Below the pieces are notes generated by a model. The model was not told the DNA's origin and ran no database searches. It saw only the letters and a list, made by a program, of their open reading frames with translations. 8,163 nt of DNA from Patescibacteria group bacterium (GTDB taxonomy: Bacteria > Patescibacteriota > Microgenomatia > Levybacterales > UBA12049): positions 1-8,163 of the forward strand of contig JAHIGH010000003.1 in the NCBI GenBank assembly GCA_018900295.1, in the 5' to 3' direction. Shown in pieces: positions 1 to 4,624 of the stretch. Both the position numbers and the translations under genes were made by a program. How positions within the stretch are numbered: position 1 is the first letter of the stretch; each line of letters begins with the position of its first letter.

Positions 1-160
1 CCATTAAAACACCCATAGGAATTTGAATATATAAATCGCCCCAATCATAAACTCTTGGACGGAATTGAATGAAAAATGGCAAAGAGGAGACTGTTAAAAA
101 TATTGATGGTAATATCAATGCCACAAAAAAACTCATCGCAAACTGTTTCCATAGCTTCAT
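1..160 (-). CDS. N-terminal part of a membrane-anchored protein, cut by the window edge
   Basis: An open frame starts at the ATG at 160-158 and stays open for 53 codons to the window edge, so only the N-terminus is visible. It begins MKLWKQFAMSFF. A hydrophobic stretch at about residues 8-30 could be an uncleaved signal anchor or the first membrane helix. It is followed by a more polar segment with RPRVYDWGD. Two basic residues precede the hydrophobic stretch, which suits an N-in orientation. No Shine-Dalgarno site precedes the ATG, but a near-consensus promoter ends about 7 bases before it, so the mRNA may be leaderless. This promoter fit is the main reason for choosing this frame over a competing minus-strand frame at 263-45. 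I do not recognise the family and infer no function. Confidence 0.6.
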   Translation of the reverse strand, partial: MKLWKQFAMSFFVALILPSIFLTVSSLPFFIQFRPRVYDWGDLYIQIPMGVLM

Positions 161-167
161 ACTTTAA

Positions 168-196
168 AGTATAGTATGGGATAATAAAAATGTCTA
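168..196 (-). promoter_or_regulatory. Sigma70-like promoter of the left-edge gene, probably leaderless
   Basis: Read on the minus strand, TAGACA (196-191) matches the -35 consensus at 5 of 6 bases. A 17-bp spacer follows, then TATACT (173-168), a 5 of 6 match to the -10. The expected transcription start falls at about 160-161, at the ATG itself. A perfect 14-bp palindrome, ATACTTTAAAGTAT (159-172), overlaps the -10 and the start codon and could be an operator. The box matches and spacing are direct observations. Promoter activity is inferred. Confidence 0.55.
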
Positions 197-291
197 TCGC
201 AAGAGATGCTTTTGTTAAGATCGGTGAGTATAAATATATCGTAAAATCTAATGCCGAAGACATTAATAAATTGACTGACTATTTAGCTGGT

Positions 292-1047
292 TTATTTTTC
301 AAACTGCTTTACCGCCTCGCGGTATTTGCAGAAGTCGCAGTCTTGGCCGGACAAGGGGAGATTATCGGATTGCAGGCATTTGATAGCATCTAAAATCGTT
401 TGTTCGACCCAGTCGCTGTTTCCTATGTATAGAAGTATTTTTATATCGAATTCAAGTTTGGCATCAAAAGCTTCTTTGTCCGCGTCGCCATTACAATAAA
501 CAAAATATCCGGTGGGGGAAACTTTGTAACCATTTTGCCTGAAAAGCCATTGATAAATCTCCATCTGTCTTTTGTATCCGATCTGCCAGTCCGCGTCCAG
601 GGTAACTTCCGTTTCTTTCGAAGTCGCTTTATAATCAACAATTATAAATTCCTCTTGTGGATTGATCCAAACGTCATCAATGCCTCCGGTCACGACTACA
701 TTACTTCCGTGAATTTGTACGGTAATGCCCCGTCTCATCGAATCCCGCCATTCGTCAATTTTTTCATGGGTAAGCGGTATCGCGTCAATACCATAACGCG
801 CCATAAGCGGATGCTTCGTCCCCTTCGCTCGGTGGATATCAAATTCTTTTTTGAGTAATTTATCAACTGCCGAATTGAGAGAGAAAGGATATCCGGGCGG
901 TTGAGCAACTCCTAATTTTCTATCAAGATAAAAACAGCGGGGACAATTCAAAAAAAGATCAATCTTCGACCGACTAAGGCGGAATAGCTCTGCTGAGTTT
1001 GAATCGTACAGGTTTCGTTTGCGATTTGGGTTGTAATATTGAGACAT
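292..1047 (-). CDS. PD-(D/E)XK (RecB/Cas4-like) nuclease family protein
   Basis: A 251-residue single-domain protein with the RecB-type nuclease signature. The N-terminal box is SRSKIDLFLNCPRCFYLD (about residues 25-42). The first metal-binding acidic site is GGIDDVW (D124/D125). The core motif is IIVDYKAT (D138, K140). The QMEIY helix supplies Q161 and Y165. Four cysteines in two CxxC pairs (C35/C38 and C237/C240) bracket the domain, as in Fe-S members of this superfamily such as Cas4 and AddB, although those usually show a 1+3 arrangement. Expected activity is metal-dependent DNA cleavage, with no helicase domain attached. No cas genes are nearby, so calling it Cas4 is not justified. I recall similar stand-alone proteins in CPR genomes, where they look like housekeeping repair nucleases. 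It has its own extended -10 promoter and is separated from the fic gene by 79 bp. The call rests on motif order and spacing; the substrate is unknown. Confidence 0.85.
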   Translation of the reverse strand: MSQYYNPNRKRNLYDSNSAELFRLSRSKIDLFLNCPRCFYLDRKLGVAQPPGYPFSLNSAVDKLLKKEFDIHRAKGTKHPLMARYGIDAIPLTHEKIDEWRDSMRRGITVQIHGSNVVVTGGIDDVWINPQEEFIIVDYKATSKETEVTLDADWQIGYKRQMEIYQWLFRQNGYKVSPTGYFVYCNGDADKEAFDAKLEFDIKILLYIGNSDWVEQTILDAIKCLQSDNLPLSGQDCDFCKYREAVKQFEK

Positions 1048-1059
1048 GCTGTCGAAGTC

Positions 1060-1068
1060 ATTATATCA
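1060..1068 (-). promoter_or_regulatory. Extended -10 promoter element of the PD-(D/E)XK gene
   Basis: On the minus strand the sequence TGATATAAT (1068-1060) is a perfect TATAAT hexamer preceded by the TGn extension. It lies 12 bases before the ATG, giving an expected 5' leader of only about 5-6 bases. No good -35 is seen at 17 bp, as is common for extended -10 promoters. No Shine-Dalgarno site is present between it and the start. Confidence 0.5.
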
Positions 1069-1126
1069 CGCTCGCAATCTCTCTTATTTGCAAAGTCGTT
1101 TCACTTCCGAGGTGGAAAGTTTTTGA

Positions 1127-2278
1127 CTATTTCTTGCTCTCCTTAAAAAGATCAATATACTTCTTATATTCATACGATTGTCCATATTTCTGATCCTGGT
1201 TTCTGGGGGTCAAAATATCCATTGTTATAAACCGGTCAATTACCCGCTGTGCCCCGGCGCGGGTATAGCTAGTCCACTTTATAACAGTAGAAACATTAAC
1301 AATAGGCTGAGCGTATAGCTTGGGCAAGATTATAGCCGCGCTTTCGGAAGCACGAGTTCCAAGTCTTTGAACTTTCTGCATGTCTTGTTCGCGTAATATA
1401 GTAATTTTCCCTACGATGTCTATTGCTTCATTTGCAATTTCAATAACTCCATCCAGAAAAAAATCAATCCATTCCGATACTTTTCCATTGTGATATCCAA
1501 ATAATCTTTCATAATAAAGTTCCTGGTATTTTTTAAAATATGATGATAAAAATAAAACAGGTTTTTCAATAAAACCCTCCTTCCACAAATAAAACGTAAT
1601 AATCATTCTTCCGGTTCGTCCGTTTCCATCAAGAAATGGATGAATTGTTTCAAATTGCGCATGGATTAATGCCGCTTTAATCAAAGTTAGGTTTGCGTCG
1701 TCTTTATGTATAAATTTTTCAAGTTCATCAAGGGCTTTATGCATCTCTTCAACCGGAGGAGGTACAAATCTAGCATTGTCCGGCCTTGTTCCGCCGATCC
1801 AATTTTGGCTTTTACGGAATTCTCCCGGATCAAAAAAATGAGTTGCCCGGGCTTTATCCATAAGTCTTTTATGGAGCTCCCTGATAAATCGAAGAGAGAC
1901 GGGAAAATTATCCTGTGTTACCCGGGACATACCATAATTTAGCGCCTTTATATAATGCAAAATATCATCAACGTCTTCTGGTATATTGGTATTTAATTTT
2001 GCTTCAGCTTCAATTACATCAATCATTGTCGCCCTGGTGCCTTCTATTTGACTTGAAGATGCTGCGTCTTTTCGGAGATACATTAAAAGAAAAAAGTCAG
2101 CGTCCGGTAATAGCTTGGTGATGCCATCAAGTTTGCCAAGCAAGCGGGTTGCCTGATCATTCTTTTTTAGTATAGAGGAGTCAAGATCATATCCTTCCTT
2201 GGGGGGGAAGGTATCGGGGATAAATGCTTTAAAGCCGTCCTTTTGTTCTATTAGAGTTCCTACATGTATGTTTTTCAT
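1127..2278 (-). CDS. Fic family AMP-transferase, class II type, with C-terminal winged-helix-like region
   Basis: A 383-residue protein carrying the complete Fic active-site motif HPFLDGNGRTGR (residues 213-224), including catalytic H213. Fic enzymes usually transfer AMP from ATP to hydroxyl side chains of target proteins. An N-terminal Fic_N-like segment contains S75-x3-E79-G80 within SSSQIEGT, matching the (S/T)xxxE(G/N) inhibitory motif. Its N-terminal position defines class II, in which E79 would block ATP in the resting enzyme. The substrate-binding flap is probably TRPDNARFVPPP (164-175). The C-terminal third (about 300-380) ends in a winged-helix-like region, as in many chromosomal Fic proteins, and could bind DNA. 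All key residues are present, so the enzyme looks functional. It is a single gene, with no separate antitoxin-sized frame beside it. A strong promoter embedded in tandem repeats precedes it, suggesting tight repression, possibly by its own C-terminus. The target is unknown. Confidence 0.93.
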   Translation of the reverse strand: MKNIHVGTLIEQKDGFKAFIPDTFPPKEGYDLDSSILKKNDQATRLLGKLDGITKLLPDADFFLLMYLRKDAASSSQIEGTRATMIDVIEAEAKLNTNIPEDVDDILHYIKALNYGMSRVTQDNFPVSLRFIRELHKRLMDKARATHFFDPGEFRKSQNWIGGTRPDNARFVPPPVEEMHKALDELEKFIHKDDANLTLIKAALIHAQFETIHPFLDGNGRTGRMIITFYLWKEGFIEKPVLFLSSYFKKYQELYYERLFGYHNGKVSEWIDFFLDGVIEIANEAIDIVGKITILREQDMQKVQRLGTRASESAAIILPKLYAQPIVNVSTVIKWTSYTRAGAQRVIDRFITMDILTPRNQDQKYGQSYEYKKYIDLFKESKK

Positions 2279-2354
2279 AGTTTGTATCTATATTCTGCAA
2301 GATGTATACAAAGTATACTAGTTTGTATCTATTTAGTCAATAGATGTATGCAAA
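2278..2354. repeat. Two tandem copies of a dyad-like, operator-type cassette over the fic promoter
   Basis: The perfect 14-bp direct repeat TAGTTTGTATCTAT occurs at 2278-2291 and 2319-2332. Each copy is followed by an opposed arm: AGATGTATACAAA at 2300-2312 and AGATGTATGCAAA at 2342-2354 (12 of 13 identical). The opposed arms share TTTG(T/C)AT with the direct repeat when read on the other strand, so each cassette of about 33 bp is an imperfect inverted repeat. The cassettes are offset by 41-42 bp, about four helical turns. The distal one covers the -35 and spacer; the proximal one covers the start site up to the start codon. A GTATAC palindrome is repeated at the -10. Such paired dyads usually bind a dimeric repressor. 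Which protein binds is inferred only. Confidence 0.6.
2312..2340 (-). promoter_or_regulatory. Sigma70-like promoter of the fic gene
   Basis: On the minus strand, TTGACT (2340-2335) is followed after exactly 17 bp by TATACT (2317-2312), each matching consensus at 5 of 6 positions. The expected transcription start is near 2305, giving a leader of about 27 bases that lacks a Shine-Dalgarno site. It is the best promoter match in the window. Both boxes lie inside or beside the repeats described separately, which suggests repression by site occlusion. Confidence 0.65.
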
Positions 2355-2365
2355 CCTTCTTTTTT

Positions 2366-3025
2366 TTAATTCGGCTGATTGGGCTTTAAATTACTCATCT
2401 TTAGATTGTGTAAATATTCTTTATAGAGATTTTCATAATATTCACTGCGCAATAATTTTTGGGTAATTAAAATTTGCAGGCTTTTATAGATACCGACAGG
2501 CATACTGCTGACATACTTATATCGTTTGTACTGTGGTTTATAATAGCGATGAAGCAAGTCTTCGGCATCCATTACCAGCCTGCCAAACCGTTGAAGAGAT
2601 ATTAACTGACGGATGGTTTTAACCTCATCCCCATGGTCTGTTTGTCTGTGGCGGGGACTAGGAAATTCACTCAAGCTCATAATAAGAATATCACTATTGT
2701 GAATTATTGATTGCCGGATCTTTCCTGAGGGATGTTGTATGCATTTTAATAGAAATTCTGCCCAGGTTTCAAAATATTTTTCACCGAATATCCAAAAAGC
2801 CCATTTCAGGCTGCTGACAAAATAAGCCTGATGATCGGTGTCCTGTATTTGATCAAAGTTCTTGATTTCATCCAGAAAAACTCCGAAAGCTTTTCTGCCT
2901 TCTTCGCGATGAGGGATGTAAAAGTTATGCCATGCGGATGATATGGCCTTCTGGCCTTTTTTGACTTCCTGCTTCTCACCGGTCTTTACAATAGTTATCA
3001 GTGCTTTAATATCCGGAGGATTCAT
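2366..3025 (-). CDS. Unrecognised 219-residue, probably alpha-helical cytoplasmic protein
   Basis: I do not recognise this family. The protein has no signal peptide or membrane helix. It is rich in aromatic residues and predicted helices, for example WAFWIFGEKYFETWAEF at about residues 75-91. A stretch GKIRQSIIHNSDILIMSL (about 101-118) is reminiscent of a HEAT-type repeat, but one such stretch is too little to assign the fold. The C-terminal half is basic, with YYKPQYKRYKY at 161-171, and could contact nucleic acid. No catalytic signature is evident. The start is the ATG at 3025, without a Shine-Dalgarno site. The gene lies downstream of rhuM on the same strand. The 156 bp between them is mostly a MITE-like insertion; removing it puts the two genes 13 bp apart. 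It was therefore probably co-transcribed with rhuM and may belong to the same accessory unit. Confidence 0.75.
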   Translation of the reverse strand: MNPPDIKALITIVKTGEKQEVKKGQKAISSAWHNFYIPHREEGRKAFGVFLDEIKNFDQIQDTDHQAYFVSSLKWAFWIFGEKYFETWAEFLLKCIQHPSGKIRQSIIHNSDILIMSLSEFPSPRHRQTDHGDEVKTIRQLISLQRFGRLVMDAEDLLHRYYKPQYKRYKYVSSMPVGIYKSLQILITQKLLRSEYYENLYKEYLHNLKMSNLKPNQPN

Positions 3026-3039
3026 AATATCTCGACATT

Positions 3040-3190
3040 TATTTCTTGTAACTGCTCACTGGACATCAAAATTGTCATTGCGAGGAGGCTAGAGCCGACG
3101 AAGCAATCTCTATCAACAACTAAATTACGGCACTCGTTAGCCTTAGATTACTCGCTTGTAATGACCCCCAGTGAGCAGTTACTATTTCTT
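3040..3190. repeat. 8-bp target-site duplication TATTTCTT around the MITE-like element
   Basis: TATTTCTT occurs directly before the left terminal repeat (3040-3047) and directly after the right one (3183-3190), with no mismatch and no intervening base. Deleting one copy plus the element restores a plausible empty site. In it, rhuM ends AAG AAA TAA instead of the present AAG AAA TAG, with the same last amino acids. Confidence 0.85.
3048..3182. mobile_element. Intact MITE-like element, 135 bp, with 15-bp terminal inverted repeats
   Basis: The element begins GTAACTGCTCACTGG (3048-3062) and ends with the exact reverse complement CCAGTGAGCAGTTAC (3168-3182). It is flanked by a perfect 8-bp direct repeat TATTTCTT (3040-3047 and 3183-3190), the expected target-site duplication. 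Inside, GTCATT (3074-3079) pairs with AATGAC (3160-3165), CGAG (3081-3084) with CTCG (3151-3154), and ATTGC (3077-3081) with GCAAT (3103-3107), so the whole element can fold into a nested hairpin. The internal string GTCATTGCGAGG and the AAGCAATCTC part resemble a short repeat I recall in unrelated bacterial genomes. No coding capacity is present, so it must be moved by a transposase supplied elsewhere. GTAA termini and an 8-bp duplication fit the IS66 family, from general knowledge of that family. Exact ends and duplication suggest a fairly recent insertion. Confidence 0.88.
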
Positions 3191-4216
3191 CGCTTTTTTC
3201 AAAAGCTTTTTCACTTCGCGGTCAAAATCGGAAATATAATTTTTATCCTGCTCTTTACGATATTTTACATACTCTTCAAGCGCCAACGCCTCCGAGACTT
3301 CGTGACTAATTTTTCCGGCATCGCACAGTATTTGCCGCTCGTTAAATTTCAAAAATGCATCAAGTTTGGATACCCAATCCTTCATATACATAATTATCCC
3401 GCGCTTAGCCTGCATTTCCGCAAAATCAAGGTACATAGTCACGATCCGGTTTAGATGATCAAGCTCTTTTTCATTCAAATAATTTTTAGCGATAACAACA
3501 TCGGATTCTCGAATACTACCCTTTGGAGAATTTTTCCAAACAGTCAGCCCCATATGCGCTTTAGCACTATCTACTCTTTCGTGTATTATTTCAGCGGCAG
3601 TTTTTCCGGTAATTGCGAAATGAAGTTTATTTTGCACGGTGGCAAAAAATTGTTTGGTTATATCGCTCTCAGGAGAATAATCAGCACTGCACTCCGCATA
3701 AATATCCGTGACTTTCTGATACATTCGCCTTTCACTTGAACGTATATTTCGTATTCGGGCAAGCTGTTCCTCAAAATAGTCTTTACCAAAAATGTTATTG
3801 GGGTTTTTAAGCCGCTCATCATCCATCGTGAACCCCTTGATGATATATTCCTTTAACCTTTCGGTCGCCCAAATGCGAAATTGTGTCGCTTTAGCGCTAT
3901 TTACCCGATAACCAACAGAGAGAATCGCATCAAGGTTATAAAATTTTGTATTGTATATTTTGCCATCATCGGCAGTATGTTCCAAAATGGAACTAACTGA
4001 ATTTTCGTTTAGTTCCCTACTTTCAAAGATATTTTTAAGGTGTTTTGTAATAGCCGGTCTTTGCACGCCGAATAAAAGTGCTATTTTTTCTTGAGTTAGC
4101 CAAATATTTTCATCACGCAAAAAAATTTCCACTTTCACCTTGCCGTTTGGAGTGGTGTAGAGTAAAAACTCCGTAAAACTATTGTTTGAGACAATTTGTT
4201 TATTCTTTTTTTTCAT
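3182..4216 (-). CDS. rhuM: RhuM family protein (Virulence_RhuM), full length
   Basis: A 344-residue protein with the usual RhuM architecture and length. The N-terminal part has a DNA-binding-like segment WLTQEKIALLFG followed by AITKHLKNIFE (about residues 39-65). Next comes the conserved core KFYNLDAILSVGYRVNS and TQFRIWATERLKEY (about 91-124). The C-terminal half carries the family block GKTAAEIIHERVDSAKAHMG (204-223), then AKNYLNEKELDHLNR and a DW..KLDAFL stretch (281-289). The family is named after a gene of Salmonella pathogenicity island 3. Its biochemical role is not established, and it often occurs in genomic islands and beside restriction-modification genes. The last stop-codon base (G of TAG) lies in the MITE terminal repeat; insertion changed TAA to TAG without altering the protein. 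The start is the ATG at 4216, just four bases beyond a remnant of another RhuM-like gene. No convincing promoter was found. Confidence 0.93.
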   Translation of the reverse strand: MKKKNKQIVSNNSFTEFLLYTTPNGKVKVEIFLRDENIWLTQEKIALLFGVQRPAITKHLKNIFESRELNENSVSSILEHTADDGKIYNTKFYNLDAILSVGYRVNSAKATQFRIWATERLKEYIIKGFTMDDERLKNPNNIFGKDYFEEQLARIRNIRSSERRMYQKVTDIYAECSADYSPESDITKQFFATVQNKLHFAITGKTAAEIIHERVDSAKAHMGLTVWKNSPKGSIRESDVVIAKNYLNEKELDHLNRIVTMYLDFAEMQAKRGIIMYMKDWVSKLDAFLKFNERQILCDAGKISHEVSEALALEEYVKYRKEQDKNYISDFDREVKKLLKKAKK

Positions 4217-4220
4217 ATGT

Positions 4221-4382
4221 TTACGAAAATAATGAAATACCTTCGCCCTCTTTTTGAACTGTAAAGAATTTCTTTACAGTTGAATCTTCTGATAACTCTC
4301 CCTCTTCCATTATATTTTTTATATGTTGGCCTATGTTTTGCTTTGTTGTTTGAAAAAGCTCCGCCAACGCGTTTTGAGTGAG
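4221..4382 (-). pseudogene. N-terminal remnant of a second RhuM-like gene abutting the tRNA
   Basis: The reading frame at 4382-4224 encodes LTQNALAELFQTTKQN and then IGQHIKNIMEEGELSEDSTV, ending at a TAA (4223-4221). It aligns with residues 40-73 of the full-length RhuM next door: shared LTQ, A.LF, H.KNI.E, EL.E and S. It is clearly a different paralogue rather than a recent duplicate. Homology stops after about VQKEGE, where the core YNLDAI block would normally follow, so roughly the last 85 percent of the gene is missing. It also lacks a start: its first codon is made of the last three bases of the tRNA gene, and upstream in frame is only tRNA antisense sequence. I infer a decayed, tRNA-adjacent accessory gene left beside the current rhuM. 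A translated fragment initiating inside the tRNA is very unlikely. Confidence 0.75.
4257..4281. repeat. 25-bp perfect palindrome inside the RhuM-like remnant
   Basis: Arms of 12 bp (AACTGTAAAGAA and its exact reverse complement TTCTTTACAGTT) surround a single central T. In the remnant's frame it encodes TVKKFFTV, so it arose within coding sequence and its symmetry partly follows from that peptide. It lies about 40-65 bp upstream of the rhuM start, where a regulator could bind. No T-run follows on either strand, so it does not look like an intrinsic terminator. Confidence 0.5.
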
Positions 4383-4450
4383 CCTGAGAGGATTCGAACC
4401 TCTAACCGATTCCTTAAGAGGGAATTGCTCTACCATTGAGCTACAGGCCC
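4379..4450 (-). tRNA. trnK: tRNA-Lys, anticodon CTT
   Basis: A full cloverleaf can be drawn on the minus strand. The acceptor GGGCCTG pairs with CAGGCTC, with one G-T wobble at 2-71. The D arm is GCTC/GAGC around AATGGTA. The anticodon stem is ATTCC/GGAAT around the loop CTCTTAA, which places CTT at 34-36. The T arm is AGAGG/CCTCT around TTCGAAT. The discriminator base is A (4379). The next bases are CTC, so CCA is not encoded and must be added enzymatically. It reads the lysine codon AAG. The gene is intact although RhuM-like sequence begins exactly at its 3' end, the position where integrating elements commonly join a tRNA gene. Confidence 0.96.
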
Positions 4451-4501
4451 TTTTTACTGCGCGAAACCATCAACTACGAACAGAGAACTATGAACAATCC
4501 T

Positions 4502-4530
4502 ATTTTAACAAACTTTTCAAAATATTTCAC
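4502..4530 (-). promoter_or_regulatory. Possible promoter of tRNA-Lys
   Basis: On the minus strand GTGAAA (4530-4525), a 17-bp spacer and TAAAAT (4507-4502) form a moderate sigma70-like match. Transcription would start near 4495, about 45 bases before the mature tRNA 5' end. The boxes are weaker than those of fic and the left-edge gene, and the region is AT-rich, so a chance match is possible. Confidence 0.3.
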
Positions 4531-4557
4531 GCTTGGTTTATATGACATACAGGGTTC

Positions 4558-4586
4558 TTGATTAAACTGAACAAAAGATATACTAT
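4558..4586 (+). promoter_or_regulatory. Likely promoter of the surface-protein operon
   Basis: TTGATT (4558-4563) lies 15 bp before TATACT (4579-4584) or 17 bp before TACTAT (4581-4586). Either gives a start near 4591-4593. The following ACTAT-TTTT-ATAGT (4582-4595) is a small inverted repeat at the expected transcription start. The spacing and overlapping -10 choices make the exact boxes uncertain. Confidence 0.4.
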
Positions 4587-4624
4587 TTTTATAGTCGCAA
4601 TATATTTCAGTGCGAATTTATTTA

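Larger units (their letters stand above)
4451..4609. other. Divergent intergenic region between tRNA-Lys and the surface-protein operon
   Basis: This 159-bp stretch separates the minus-strand tRNA from the plus-strand operon and should hold both promoters. A decayed 7-bp tandem repeat is visible at 4472-4499: AACTACG, AACAGAG, AACTATG, AACAATC. Apart from that and the two promoter candidates, I see no coding frame or RNA structure. Confidence 0.45.

Noticed and set aside
45..263. Minus-strand open frame of 72 codons overlapping the left-edge gene
   Set aside because: It competes with the frame starting at 160, which has a well-placed promoter and remains open to the edge; this one has no promoter or recognisable motif.
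190..393. Plus-strand open frame of 67 codons (begins MSIARDAFVKIGEYK) at the left end
   Set aside because: Its second half is antisense to the C-terminus of the PD-(D/E)XK nuclease and its translation there is just the complement of that gene. The first 34 codons alone show no family features.
292..1047. Cas4 and hence a CRISPR locus
   Set aside because: No cas1/cas2 genes and no regularly spaced direct repeats are in the window; the motif set is shared by many RecB-type nucleases.
3074..3165. The nested hairpin between rhuM and the 219-residue gene as an intrinsic terminator or riboswitch
   Set aside because: The exact terminal repeats plus an 8-bp target duplication explain it as an inserted element, and no T-run follows.
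1127..4216. A complete defence or toxin-antitoxin system from fic, the unknown gene and rhuM
   Set aside because: Fic and rhuM have separate transcription arrangements, no small antitoxin is seen, and no methylase, specificity or ATPase subunit is present. Association is by location only.
4221..4436. A 71-residue protein starting inside the tRNA gene
   Set aside because: The first 18 residues are only tRNA-Lys sequence read in frame. Only the part from 4382 down resembles RhuM, so it is treated as a remnant rather than a gene.
4379..4450. A second copy of the tRNA 3' end as the other attachment site
   Set aside because: I scanned the window by eye for the T-arm and acceptor sequence and found no second copy; it may lie beyond the window.
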